From Lutibacter sp. HS1-25 (GTDB lineage: Bacteria > Bacteroidota > Bacteroidia > Flavobacteriales > Flavobacteriaceae): DNA of 64,000 nt. The position numbers were made by a program, and so were the translations under genes. Where the stretch lies: assembly GCF_004121075.1 (NCBI RefSeq), contig NZ_RHLN01000013.1, positions 1 through 64,000 on the forward strand, read 5' to 3'. Below the pieces are notes generated by a model. That model saw nothing but the letters and a program-made list of their open reading frames with translations, did not search any database and was not told where the DNA came from. Numbering within the stretch: position 1 is the stretch's first letter; each line of letters opens with the position of its first letter. This document shows positions 7,857 to 16,259 of this stretch, piece by piece.

Positions 7857-9268
7857 AATCCTAATTTTTGGGCTCTTTTTAGCATAAAAGCATAGGCTTC
7901 ATCATAGTCATTTGCAATTTCGCCTTCTAAGATAGCTTCTTTTATGGCATCTTTAATTTGACCAATTTCACGACAAGGTTGTAAATTAAATGTTTCCATA
8001 ATTAATTCTCCAGAAATTGGTGGTTGAAAATTACGAACGTGGTCACGCTCTTCAACTTCTTTAATTTTTTGACGAACAATTTGAAAATTATGATGATAAT
8101 TTTTAAACTTTTTAGGGTTTTTGGTCGTAATATCTGCTTCACATAAGGTCATTAAACTCTCAATATCTTCACCTGTATCAAAAATTAAACGCCTAACTGC
8201 AGAGTCTGTTACATCTGAAGCCAATACAATTGGTCTTGAACTTAAAAATACCATTTTTTGAACAAACTTCATTTTTTCATTCAAAGGCATTCTCATTCTT
8301 TTAAACAATTTGTAAACCATTTTAGAACCTACAAATTCGTGTGCGTGAAAGGTCCAACCAATATTTTTATCAAACTTTTTTGTAGGTGCTTTACCAATAT
8401 CGTGCAATAATGCAGCCCAACGTAACCACAAATCATCTGTATTTTGGGCAATATTATCAACAACTTCTAAAGTATGGTAAAAGTTATCTTTATGCTTCTG
8501 CCCTTCTAACTCTTCAACACCTTGTAAGGCTGTTAATTCTGGTAAAAATCGGGATAATAAATTGGTTTGATGTAATAATAAAAAACCAACCGAAGGCACT
8601 GGAGATAACATTATTTTATTCAATTCATCAACAATACGTTCACGAGTAATAATATCTATTCGCGCTGCATTTTTAGTAATTGCGTCAAAAGATTGCTTTT
8701 CAATGGTAAAATTTAATTGAGAAGCAAACCTAATGGCGCGCATCATACGCAAAGGATCATCAGAATAAGTAATATCTGGATCTAAAGGCGTTCTAATAAT
8801 TTTAGCTTCCAAATCTGCTATTCCTTCAAAAGGATCTAGCAAAGCGCCATAATTATGAGTATTTAAACTTAAAGCCAAAGCATTGATGGTAAAATCACGC
8901 CTGTTTTGATCGTCTTGTAAAGTTCCGCCTTCAACAATAGGATTGCGACTGGTTTCGTTATACGACTCTTTTCTTGCCCCTACAAACTCAATTTCAATAT
9001 CTTCAAAACGCAACATTGCAGTACCATAAGTTTTAAAAACCTGAACTTTTGTTTTGTTTGGCAATAATTTAGCAACCTCATTTGCCAAATCTATACCACT
9101 TCCAACAGCAACAACATCAATGTCTTTTGAAGTTCCTCTTTTTAAAAAATAATCACGCACATAACCTCCAATTACATAGGTTTCAACCTGTAAATTATTA
9201 GCTGCTTGTGAAATATAATTGAATATTGGATGCGTTAAAGCATCTTTGTAAAGTTTGTTTTTTGGCAT
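7844..9268 (-). CDS. cca: CCA tRNA nucleotidyltransferase with HD domain
   Basis: The 474-residue protein has the class II nucleotidyltransferase head (GGYVRD at about 34-39, then the DIDVV metal-binding aspartates) and the RNA-binding helical region. A C-terminal HD phosphohydrolase domain carries the LLHDIGK motif. It adds or repairs the 3' CCA end of tRNAs. The HD domain is common in this bacterial branch. The ATG lies 3 bp after the stop of the Sua5/YrdC gene, as the last gene of a minus-strand operon starting at 11737. Confidence 0.93.
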   Translation of the reverse strand: MPKNKLYKDALTHPIFNYISQAANNLQVETYVIGGYVRDYFLKRGTSKDIDVVAVGSGIDLANEVAKLLPNKTKVQVFKTYGTAMLRFEDIEIEFVGARKESYNETSRNPIVEGGTLQDDQNRRDFTINALALSLNTHNYGALLDPFEGIADLEAKIIRTPLDPDITYSDDPLRMMRAIRFASQLNFTIEKQSFDAITKNAARIDIITRERIVDELNKIMLSPVPSVGFLLLHQTNLLSRFLPELTALQGVEELEGQKHKDNFYHTLEVVDNIAQNTDDLWLRWAALLHDIGKAPTKKFDKNIGWTFHAHEFVGSKMVYKLFKRMRMPLNEKMKFVQKMVFLSSRPIVLASDVTDSAVRRLIFDTGEDIESLMTLCEADITTKNPKKFKNYHHNFQIVRQKIKEVEERDHVRNFQPPISGELIMETFNLQPCREIGQIKDAIKEAILEGEIANDYDEAYAFMLKRAQKLGLKKD

Positions 9269-9271
9269 ATT

Positions 9272-9832
9272 TTAACTGCGAAGCACTATTAATTCTCCAT
9301 TTTCAGCGACTTTTAAAATAGTAGACGACTTTTCATTTATTGCTTCGCGTTGCAAATTTACAACATAGTCTACGCTATCCAAAATAGCTTGGCTAATTTC
9401 TTTAAAACTTTTAGGCGTTTCGTCTCCACTTATATTTGCTGAAGTAGAAACAATGGGTTTTCCAAAAGTTGAAATTAACTGTTTACAAAAGTCGTTTTCA
9501 GGAATTCTAATAGCTACTGTATTGTCGTTTGCAACTACATTTTTTGCCAATCCAACCGGATTGTTATAAATAATTGAAGTAGGCTTTGTAGTGTTTTTTA
9601 AAATTTCTAAAGCACTTTTTGGAATTTCAGGAATGTATTGTTGCAACATTTCTAAACTGGCTACCAAAATAATAAGACTTTTACTTTCTGATCGCTGTTT
9701 AATTTTAAAAACTTTATTTACTGCTGCTTCACAAGTAGCATCACATCCAATACCCCAAACAGTGTCTGTTGGGTATAAAATTACTTTTTGTTGCAGTAAA
9801 TGTGTTAACGACAAATCAATTTCAGATTTCAT
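9272..9832 (-). CDS. tsaC: Sua5/YciO/YrdC-type L-threonylcarbamoyladenylate synthase
   Basis: This 186-residue, single-domain YrdC protein has YPTDTVWGIGCDA near 20-32, the KQRSESKSL basic motif near 45-53 and STSANISG near 130-137. These match the family that forms threonylcarbamoyl-AMP from threonine, bicarbonate and ATP for t6A37 modification of ANN-decoding tRNAs. It lacks the C-terminal Sua5 domain, so TsaC is the better name. Its place directly before cca in one operon fits tRNA maturation. Confidence 0.9.
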   Translation of the reverse strand: MKSEIDLSLTHLLQQKVILYPTDTVWGIGCDATCEAAVNKVFKIKQRSESKSLIILVASLEMLQQYIPEIPKSALEILKNTTKPTSIIYNNPVGLAKNVVANDNTVAIRIPENDFCKQLISTFGKPIVSTSANISGDETPKSFKEISQAILDSVDYVVNLQREAINEKSSTILKVAENGELIVLRS

Positions 9833-9845
9833 TTAAAAAAATATA

Positions 9846-10817
9846 TTAATGTTGAAACTTTTCATTTAACCAGTACAAAATATGTTTTAACTTATCTTTT
9901 GGACATTGGTCTAAGCTTTGCAAACATAAAAATAATTTATTTTTATTAGTAGTTGATTTTAAAACTTGCATATACCATGACAATGGCTTTTTATAAGATT
10001 GAATGTACACCATTTGATAATCGCTTTTTAAAACACAGGTTTTATTTTTAATTTCAATATGATTTGCCAATCCTTGTGGGGTAAATTGATTTGCACTTCT
10101 AAACCTATACTTTAAATTTTCTAATTCAATATTTTTATGTGCACTGAAAAAATTCTCAAACGTAGATTTTCTAAGAGGATAAGGCGTATGATGAAATTTA
10201 TAATATTTTTTAAAACCAACAATTGATGCCCCTAGTTGCTGCGCAATTTTGTGTCCAGCCTTTTTAACTTCTTTTTTCTTTAGAAATATTTTTTTAATTT
10301 TTTTATAAAATAAATCGTCATCAAACTTTAACCATTTGCCTCTTAACACAGGAAACTCATCGATAAAAAAATCGGTAGGATTTGTTTTATTTACTAAAAA
10401 CATATCGTCGTTAAAATACACAAAATGCTCAGCCAAATCAGGGATTTTATACAATTGTGTTTCAATTGGTCTACAATTAAAAGTAGGTAAAAAAGCTTCA
10501 TAGCCTTTAAAAATAGTTGAATGATCTACAATAATTACCTTTTTATACAAATGTTTTGTACTATCATTATTTAAAAATGAAGGAGTTTGATTGTCTGTAA
10601 CAATAAAAATATTTCTTATAAAAGATGCGTTTTTTAAAATAGAATCGACTGTAAATTTTATTTCTTCAACTTGATCAAATCGAGTTCTAAAATTTTTGCA
10701 AGTTCCTTCTTCATCTGAAATATATGGCGCCATTTTTTTAATATGATTTTCATCTTCACCATCAACCCAAGAAATTACAGCATCAATAGGTTTTGTTATA
10801 TTAATATTTTCTACCAT
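9846..10817 (-). CDS. Stealth-family sugar-phosphate transferase
   Basis: The 323-residue protein contains the four conserved Stealth regions in order: CR1 DAVISWVDGED near 12-22, CR2 from FRTRFDQVEEIKFTVDS to IFIVTDNQTP, CR3 VYFNDDMF near 130, and CR4 FRSANQFTPQGLANH. Stealth proteins are hexose-1-phosphoryltransferases that build phosphodiester-linked surface polysaccharides, and GlcNAc-1-phosphotransferase is a relative. The substrate here is unknown. The gene sits 8 bp after the TupA-like gene and 13 bp before the tsaC start, so surface-glycan and tRNA-modification genes share a transcript. Confidence 0.9.
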   Translation of the reverse strand: MVENINITKPIDAVISWVDGEDENHIKKMAPYISDEEGTCKNFRTRFDQVEEIKFTVDSILKNASFIRNIFIVTDNQTPSFLNNDSTKHLYKKVIIVDHSTIFKGYEAFLPTFNCRPIETQLYKIPDLAEHFVYFNDDMFLVNKTNPTDFFIDEFPVLRGKWLKFDDDLFYKKIKKIFLKKKEVKKAGHKIAQQLGASIVGFKKYYKFHHTPYPLRKSTFENFFSAHKNIELENLKYRFRSANQFTPQGLANHIEIKNKTCVLKSDYQMVYIQSYKKPLSWYMQVLKSTTNKNKLFLCLQSLDQCPKDKLKHILYWLNEKFQH

Positions 10818-10825
10818 TTTTGAAA

Positions 10826-11737
10826 TTAATAAACTGTGATTTCATTTTCATTTTCAGGAATTTTTGGCAATACAATTAAATCTCCAATTGATTTATTGTA
10901 TTCATTTGGAATAAAATCTTTTCTTCCATCTGAAGGATAAAAAGTCATTTCACCAAAAACAGCTTTCCCATCTATCGAATAAAAATCTACTCTTACAAAA
11001 GGAAAAGAACCTGCTAACTTTTCAGACAACACCTTCATCTCATCTAAATTAGATGGCTTTTCAACAACACTATCAATACTTTTTTCTATTGAAACATATC
11101 TAAAAGGCAACCTTTCAAAATTTAGATCAAAAAAACCTCTTTTATGGTTATTTGCTCTATCCAAATGAACTTCAATAAAACTAGCTTTACCTTCAAAACA
11201 ATAAAATTTATAATCTATTAATGAGCCTTGCCCAGCTTCTTTCAAATATTTTTCGGCAATCAATCTTGGTTTTACATCTTTATAAGCCCATTCCTGACCA
11301 GTTCTAAAATATTGATTTCTGTTTAGCCATTTTTTAAATAGTTTACGTGCTTTTGTTTCAACCAATTTGGTTTTATCACTAACTATCAAATTATAACTAC
11401 TTGCATGTGTTGCTTTAATTACAAATTGATTTGGTAACTTATCAAAATCTACTTCATTTTCACTTTCATATACACCATATGCTTCATTTAAATATTGAGC
11501 ACCAATTTTTTCTTCAACATAAGCCCTAACCGCGTATTTATCAACCAATTGATTTAAAATTTTAGGATGATAATAAACTTTAAGCCACTGTATTTTTTGA
11601 TTAAACTCTGTCGGATTATTTAAATTTAGTTTTTTACCTGTATAATATTCATATAAATAACCAGCATAATCTTTAGGCGGTAAAAATGTCATTTTTTTTA
11701 ACCACTTTAATTTAAATTTACGAAGATTTGAAAGCAT
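10826..11737 (-). CDS. TupA-like ATP-grasp protein (surface polysaccharide modification)
   Basis: The 303-residue protein resembles the TupA-like ATP-grasp family. It has an N-terminal helical region ending in EFNQKIQWLKVYY, then KYAVRAYVEEKIG. The ATP-binding motifs include FVIKATHASSYN, the basic DVKPRLIAEKYL, and the metal-binding stretch VRVDFYSIDGKAVFGEMTFYPS near the C-terminus. Relatives occur in capsule and teichuronopeptide loci, where they attach amino acids or act on glycans. The exact reaction is unknown. It is first in the operon, with a TATCTTTG box at 11755-11762 upstream. Confidence 0.82.
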   Translation of the reverse strand: MLSNLRKFKLKWLKKMTFLPPKDYAGYLYEYYTGKKLNLNNPTEFNQKIQWLKVYYHPKILNQLVDKYAVRAYVEEKIGAQYLNEAYGVYESENEVDFDKLPNQFVIKATHASSYNLIVSDKTKLVETKARKLFKKWLNRNQYFRTGQEWAYKDVKPRLIAEKYLKEAGQGSLIDYKFYCFEGKASFIEVHLDRANNHKRGFFDLNFERLPFRYVSIEKSIDSVVEKPSNLDEMKVLSEKLAGSFPFVRVDFYSIDGKAVFGEMTFYPSDGRKDFIPNEYNKSIGDLIVLPKIPENENEITVY

Positions 11738-11754
11738 ATACGATTTATTTTGGT

Positions 11755-11762
11755 CAAAGATA
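11755..11762 (-). promoter_or_regulatory. Promoter -7 box of the TupA/Stealth/tsaC/cca operon
   Basis: TATCTTTG on the minus strand matches TAnnTTTG and places the start near 11750, 13 nt before the ATG. No clear TTG element is visible at the expected distance. Confidence 0.45.
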
Positions 11763-11796
11763 AAAATAGTTTAATGTAATCTTAATTCTATAAATA

Positions 11797-11826
11797 AAAA
11801 AAGCTGATAAAGATTTATCAGCTTTT
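11797..11826 (-). terminator. Terminator after dapD
   Basis: An 11-bp stem (aagctgataaa/tttatcagctt) with a two-base loop lies 20 bp beyond the dapD stop. It is flanked by A and T runs, so it could work in both directions. Confidence 0.85.
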
Positions 11827-11846
11827 TCATTAATTTTTTTAAATTT

Positions 11847-12668
11847 TTAAACAGCTACATTGTTTTCACGTAGCGCATCATTTAACGATGTTTTTTTATC
11901 GGTACTTTCTTTACGTTTACCAATAATCATTGCACAAGGAACATAAAATTCTCCTGCCGGAAATACTTTTTTGTAACTACCAGGAATCACAACCGAACGA
12001 GACGGAACTACACCTTTATATTCAACAGGTTTATCACCAGTAACATCAATAATTTTAGTACTCATAGTCAATACTACGTTTGCGCCTAAAACCGCTTCTT
12101 TTTCAACACGTACACCTTCAACAACAATACAACGTGAACCAACAAAAACATTGTCTTCAATAATTACAGGAGCCGCTTGCAAAGGTTCTAAAACACCACC
12201 AATACCTACACCGCCACTTAAATGTACATTTTTACCAATTTGAGCACAACTACCAACAGTTGCCCAAGTGTCTACCATGGTACCTTCATCTACATATGCC
12301 CCAATATTTACATAACTTGGCATTAAAATAGTACCTGCAGAAATATATGCTCCGTAACGTGCAACTGCATGTGGCACAACACGAATACCTTTTTCTTTAT
12401 AACCTGTTTTTAACGGAATTTTATCGTGGTACTCAAAAATACCAACTTCCATTGTTTCCATTTTTTGAATAGGAAAATACATTACAACTGCTTTTTTTAC
12501 CCATTCGTTTACTTGCCAACCACCTTCAATAGGTTCTGCAACACGTAACTTTCCACTATCTAACATTCCAACTACTTCACGAATGGTTTGTTGCGTATTT
12601 TCTTCTTGTAAAAGCGCTCTGTTTTCCCAGGCTTTTTCAATAATTTCTCTAATTGCTTCCATACTCAT
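11847..12668 (-). CDS. dapD: 2,3,4,5-tetrahydropyridine-2,6-dicarboxylate N-succinyltransferase
   Basis: This is a 273-residue left-handed beta-helix acyltransferase. The hexapeptide-repeat core runs from about 105 to 215 (segments such as GAYISAGTILMPSYVNIGAY and VHLSGGVGIGG). It ends in the DapD-typical basic tail (IIGKRKESTDKKTSL). It catalyses succinyl-CoA-dependent acylation in the succinylase branch of lysine and diaminopimelate synthesis. A TATATTTG box (12689-12696, minus strand) lies about 20 bp upstream of the ATG, back to back with the ruvX promoter. Confidence 0.96.
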   Translation of the reverse strand: MSMEAIREIIEKAWENRALLQEENTQQTIREVVGMLDSGKLRVAEPIEGGWQVNEWVKKAVVMYFPIQKMETMEVGIFEYHDKIPLKTGYKEKGIRVVPHAVARYGAYISAGTILMPSYVNIGAYVDEGTMVDTWATVGSCAQIGKNVHLSGGVGIGGVLEPLQAAPVIIEDNVFVGSRCIVVEGVRVEKEAVLGANVVLTMSTKIIDVTGDKPVEYKGVVPSRSVVIPGSYKKVFPAGEFYVPCAMIIGKRKESTDKKTSLNDALRENNVAV

Positions 12669-12727
12669 TTAAAAATTCTTTAATAATGCAAATATAAAAC
12701 TTAAAACCATAATTCATCTAAAATGCC

Positions 12728-12735
12728 TAAATTTG
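12728..12735 (+). promoter_or_regulatory. Promoter -7 box of ruvX (sets the start codon)
   Basis: TAAATTTG matches TAnnTTTG and would start transcription at about 12740. That makes an upstream in-frame TTG at 12733 unusable and supports the TTG at 12763 as the ruvX start. Confidence 0.5.
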
Positions 12736-12762
12736 CACAACTTTATTAATAATGTTAACAAT

Positions 12763-13173
12763 TTGGCACGCATATTAGCTTTAGATTACGGAACAATTAG
12801 AACAGGAATTGCTGTTACAGACGAATTGCAAATTATTGCATCTGGACTAACAACTGTTGAAACTAAAAAGATTTTTTCATTTTTAATGGATTATCTAAAA
12901 AATGAAAAAGTTGAATTGTTTGTTATTGGTGAGCCTAAACAAATGAACAATAAAGCAAGTGAAAGTGAGCAATTTATAAAACCTTTTATTGAAAAACTAC
13001 AACTTACTTTTCCCAAAATACCTGTTGTTAGAGTTGATGAGCGCTTTACGTCTAAAATGGCTTTTCAAAGCATGATTGATAGCGGTTTGAAAAAAAAACA
13101 ACGACAAAACAAAGCTTTGATTGATGAAATTAGCGCTACTATTATTTTACAATCGTATTTACAGCAGAAATAA
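12763..13173 (+). CDS. ruvX: Putative Holliday junction resolvase / pre-16S rRNA nuclease
   Basis: RNase H-fold YqgF-family protein of about 136 residues. The first strand LALDYGTIRTGIAV carries the catalytic Asp, and the later IGEPKQMNN and VRVDERFTSKMA motifs are typical. I place the start at a TTG (12763) immediately before ARILALDYG. A longer frame reaches another TTG at 12733, but that codon lies inside the likely promoter. The family trims 16S rRNA 5' ends in E. coli and was also proposed as a junction resolvase. Peptide deformylase follows. Confidence 0.9.
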   Translation: MARILALDYGTIRTGIAVTDELQIIASGLTTVETKKIFSFLMDYLKNEKVELFVIGEPKQMNNKASESEQFIKPFIEKLQLTFPKIPVVRVDERFTSKMAFQSMIDSGLKKKQRQNKALIDEISATIILQSYLQQK

Positions 13174-13206
13174 ATACCCATATTTTAGTTTCCACTAATT
13201 ATTTTG

Positions 13207-13214
13207 TACTTTTG
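13207..13214 (+). promoter_or_regulatory. Promoter -7 box of the def operon
   Basis: TACTTTTG matches TAnnTTTG. The inferred start (about 13219) excludes an in-frame TTG at 13212 and supports the ATG at 13233. Confidence 0.45.
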
Positions 13215-13232
13215 CAATCCAAAAAAAATAAT

Positions 13233-13820
13233 ATGATTTTACCAATTATAGCATATGGTGATCCTGTTTTAAGAAAAGTAGGTGTTGATATAGATAAACA
13301 ATACCCAAACCTTGATCAATTAATTGAAAACATGAAAGAAACCATGTTTAATGCACAAGGTGTTGGATTGGCTGCTCCACAAATTGGATTGGCTATTAGA
13401 CTTTTTATTGTTGATGCATCGCCTTTTGGTGAAGATGATGATTTAGATGATGATGAACGTGCTTTTTTAGGTGGATTTAAAAAAATATTTATCAATCCTA
13501 AAATTTTAAAAGAAGAAGGTGAAGAGTGGGCTTTTAGTGAAGGTTGCCTTAGTATACCAGATATTAGAGAAGATGTTTTTAGATCTGAAAAAATTACCAT
13601 CGAATATTTAGATGAAAACTTTGAAAAACATACTGATGTTTTAGATGGTTTAGCAGCAAGAGTTGTACAACACGAATACGATCATATTGAAGGAATTTTA
13701 TTTACAGATAAAATCTCTTCATTAAAAAAACGATTAATTAAAAAGAAATTAGAAAATATTTCAAAGGGAATTGTAAAAGCTGATTACAGAATGAAATTTC
13801 CTTCATTAAAAAGAAGATAA
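13233..13820 (+). CDS. def: Peptide deformylase
   Basis: The protein has 195 residues from the ATG at 13233. All three PDF motifs are present: GVGLAAPQIG (motif 1), EGCLSIP (motif 2, with the metal-ligand Cys) and HEYDH (motif 3, with two His ligands and the catalytic Glu). It removes the formyl group from new N-termini. An acidic insert (EDDDLDDDERAF) between motifs 1 and 2 is commonly seen in Bacteroidota enzymes. It starts a likely operon with the DUF5606 gene (4 bp later) and mazG. Confidence 0.96.
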   Translation: MILPIIAYGDPVLRKVGVDIDKQYPNLDQLIENMKETMFNAQGVGLAAPQIGLAIRLFIVDASPFGEDDDLDDDERAFLGGFKKIFINPKILKEEGEEWAFSEGCLSIPDIREDVFRSEKITIEYLDENFEKHTDVLDGLAARVVQHEYDHIEGILFTDKISSLKKRLIKKKLENISKGIVKADYRMKFPSLKRR

Positions 13821-13824
13821 AAAT

Positions 13825-14244
13825 ATGGAATTAAAAGATATTGTAGCAATCAACGGTAAACCAGGATTGTTTGAAATTAAAGCACAATCTAAAGGTGGTA
13901 TTATTGTAGAATCATTGTTAGATGGAAAAAAAGTGCCTGTTACTGCAACCCATAACATTAGTGCTTTAAACGAAATTGCAATTTATACCTACGAAGAAGA
14001 AGTTCCGTTGAGAACTATTTTTAAAACAATTGGTGAAAAAGAAAATGGCGCGGTTGCCATTAGCCCAAAAGAAAGCGAAAAAGTTTTAACTTCTTATTTT
14101 CGTGAAATTTTACCAAATTTTGATGAAGAACGTGTTTACACTTCAAACATAAAAAAGGTATTACAATGGTATAACTTATTGGCTTCAAAAAACTTTGATT
14201 TTACTGCTATTGTAGAAACAGAAGAAGAAACAGAAGAAGCATAA
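13825..14244 (+). CDS. DUF5606 family protein
   Basis: The 139-residue protein begins MELKDIVAINGKPGLFEI, characteristic of DUF5606, a small conserved Bacteroidota family of unknown function. The first 60 residues look like a compact beta domain. The C-terminal half is helical and ends in an acidic tail (TEEETEEA). No signal peptide or membrane segment is visible, so it should be cytosolic. It lies between def and mazG, and its stop codon overlaps the mazG start by one base, indicating translational coupling. Function cannot be assigned from sequence. Confidence 0.85.
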   Translation: MELKDIVAINGKPGLFEIKAQSKGGIIVESLLDGKKVPVTATHNISALNEIAIYTYEEEVPLRTIFKTIGEKENGAVAISPKESEKVLTSYFREILPNFDEERVYTSNIKKVLQWYNLLASKNFDFTAIVETEEETEEA

Positions 14245-15023
14245 TGAATACTAGAGAACAGCAACTGCAAGCATTTGGTCGATTATTAGACGTTATGGAT
14301 GAGTTGCGTTCTAAATGTCCGTGGGATCAAAAACAAACGTTTCAATCTCTAAGGCATTTAACCATTGAAGAAACGTATGAATTAGGTGACGCCATTCTTA
14401 ATAACGATTTTGAAGAAATCAAAAAAGAATTAGGAGACCTACTACTTCATATTGTTTTTTATGCAAAAATTGGTTCTGAAACCAACAGTTTTGACATTGG
14501 AGATGTTACCACAGCTATTACTGAAAAATTAATTTACCGTCATCCTCATATTTATGGGGATGTACAGGTAAAAGATGAAGAAGAAGTAAAACAAAACTGG
14601 GAAAAACTCAAATTAAAAGAAGGAAAAACATCGGTTTTAGAAGGTGTTCCAAAAGGTTTACCAGCTATGGTAAAAGCCAATAGAATTCAAGATAAAGTTG
14701 CTGGCGTAGGTTTTGACTGGGAAAAACCTGAGCAGGTTTGGGAAAAAGTTCAGGAAGAATTAAGTGAGTTAAATACTGAAATTGAAAAAGGAAATACCGC
14801 TAAAATAGAAGCCGAATTTGGCGATGTTTTATTTTCTATGATCAATTATGCGCGTTTTATTAAAGTTGATCCCGAAAATGCTTTGGAACGTACCAATAAA
14901 AAATTCATCAACCGTTTTCAGTATTTAGAAGCCGAAGCTAATAAAGTTGGAAAATCACTTCAAAATATGTCTTTAGAAGAAATGGATGTATTTTGGAATG
15001 CTTCTAAAAAGTTTTACAAATAA
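14244..15023 (+). CDS. mazG: Nucleoside triphosphate pyrophosphohydrolase
   Basis: The 259-residue protein has two MazG domains. The first has LRSKCPWDQKQTFQSLR then EETYELGDAI and KKELGDLLLHIVFYA; the second has EELSELNTEI and EFGDVLFSMINYARF. The EExxE and ExxD metal-binding motifs are intact in the N-terminal half. The family hydrolyses NTPs and dNTPs to monophosphates and pyrophosphate, removing non-canonical nucleotides and, in E. coli, influencing ppGpp. The ATG overlaps the upstream stop by one base. Confidence 0.95.
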   Translation: MNTREQQLQAFGRLLDVMDELRSKCPWDQKQTFQSLRHLTIEETYELGDAILNNDFEEIKKELGDLLLHIVFYAKIGSETNSFDIGDVTTAITEKLIYRHPHIYGDVQVKDEEEVKQNWEKLKLKEGKTSVLEGVPKGLPAMVKANRIQDKVAGVGFDWEKPEQVWEKVQEELSELNTEIEKGNTAKIEAEFGDVLFSMINYARFIKVDPENALERTNKKFINRFQYLEAEANKVGKSLQNMSLEEMDVFWNASKKFYK

Positions 15024-15058
15024 TCTTTAACTTAGCATAGTGCACAATTACTACAACT

Positions 15059-15514
15059 ATGCAAATAAAAGCAAACACACCAACAGCCTATATTGCTCAA
15101 ATTTCTGAAGATCGCATTCCTTATTTTGAAAAATTAAGAGCAACTATTTTAACAAATTTACCCAAAGGTTTTGAAGAGCAAATGAGCTATGGAATGATTG
15201 GGTATGTAGTTCCTAAAAGCAAGTATCCAAATGGCTACCATTGCAATACCAATTTACCGCTCCCTTTTGTTAACATTGCCTCTCAAAAGAATTTTATTGC
15301 ACTTTATCATCTAGGAATTTACGCCGACAAAAATTTGTACAATTGGTTTGTAAATGAATACTCCAAACACTGTAAATACAAATTAGACATGGGTAAAAGT
15401 TGTATTCGTTTTAAAAAACCTGCAGAAATTCCGTTTGAACTTATAGGAGAATTAATGCAAAAGATTTCAATTGAAGATTGGATTGATTTATATGAAAATA
15501 CAATTAAAAAATAA
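15059..15514 (+). CDS. DUF1801 domain protein
   Basis: The 151-residue soluble protein matches DUF1801 (YdhG-like fold). It has the N-terminal helix IPYFEKLRATILTNLPKGFEE, a core MSYGMIGYVVP and FVNIASQKNFIALYHLG, and a terminal MGKSCIRFKK. The molecular function of this group is not established; the fold is related to frataxin/CyaY-like and YjbR-like proteins. It lies downstream of mazG with a 35-bp gap and 9 bp ahead of an SDR gene. Confidence 0.85.
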   Translation: MQIKANTPTAYIAQISEDRIPYFEKLRATILTNLPKGFEEQMSYGMIGYVVPKSKYPNGYHCNTNLPLPFVNIASQKNFIALYHLGIYADKNLYNWFVNEYSKHCKYKLDMGKSCIRFKKPAEIPFELIGELMQKISIEDWIDLYENTIKK

Positions 15515-15523
15515 AAAGCTTTT

Positions 15524-16255
15524 ATGGAAAAAATTTTAATAATTACAGGAGGAAATAAAGGGTTGGGACTTGGTTTGGCAAACCAATATCATAAAAATGG
15601 TTATAGAATAATTTCAATTTCTCGTAGTAAAAAAGAAAAATTATACTCAGAAGAACAGTACCATTGCGATTTAAGCCAATCAGAAACTATTGAAGCTACT
15701 TTTACTGAAATTTTTTCTCATTTGGATAAAAACAATACTAAAAACATAACCCTAATTAACAATGCCGGAGATTTAGGCAACGTTAATACTATTGAAAATA
15801 TAAAACCTGAAGAAATAAATTACACAATTACAGTAAATTTAATTGCTCCTTTAATTTTATCTTCACTTTTTATCAAGTTTACCAAAGACTGGCATTGCAA
15901 AAAAAACATCTTCAATATTTCTTCGGGCGCAGCCATCAATCCATATGAAGGTTGGTCTACTTATTGCACTTCAAAATCGGGATTAGATATGATGACTAAG
16001 GTTATTTCAAAAGAACAAAAAGAAGAAAAAAATGGTGTGAAAATTGTCTCAATATACCCTGGCATTGTAGATACTGAAATGCAAACAAAAGTTAGAAGTT
16101 CGCCTAAAGAAAACTTTAAATCAGTTCAAAAATTTATAGATTTTTACGAACATGGCGAATTGACTTCTCCCAAACAGGTTGCTGAAAAAATTTACCATTT
16201 AGATGAAAGTGGTGAATTAAAAAACGGAGTGATTTTAGATGTAAGAAATTTCTAA
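15524..16255 (+). CDS. Short-chain dehydrogenase/reductase
   Basis: This 243-residue classical SDR has the cofactor loop TGGNKGLGLG at 8-17, NNAG at 79-82, a catalytic Ser at 133/134, and the YxxxK pair Y147 and K151. The overall shape resembles the sepiapterin reductase/benzil reductase group of NADPH-dependent ketoreductases, but the substrate is unknown. It follows the DUF1801 gene by 9 bp and precedes the ModF-like ABC gene by 4 bp. It is unrelated in position to the repeated SDR start at the left end. Confidence 0.88.
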   Translation: MEKILIITGGNKGLGLGLANQYHKNGYRIISISRSKKEKLYSEEQYHCDLSQSETIEATFTEIFSHLDKNNTKNITLINNAGDLGNVNTIENIKPEEINYTITVNLIAPLILSSLFIKFTKDWHCKKNIFNISSGAAINPYEGWSTYCTSKSGLDMMTKVISKEQKEEKNGVKIVSIYPGIVDTEMQTKVRSSPKENFKSVQKFIDFYEHGELTSPKQVAEKIYHLDESGELKNGVILDVRNF

Positions 16256-16259
16256 TAAT

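Noticed and set aside
12733-12762. Longer start for ruvX
   Set aside because: The extra codons overlap the TAAATTTG promoter box and do not match the family N-terminus.
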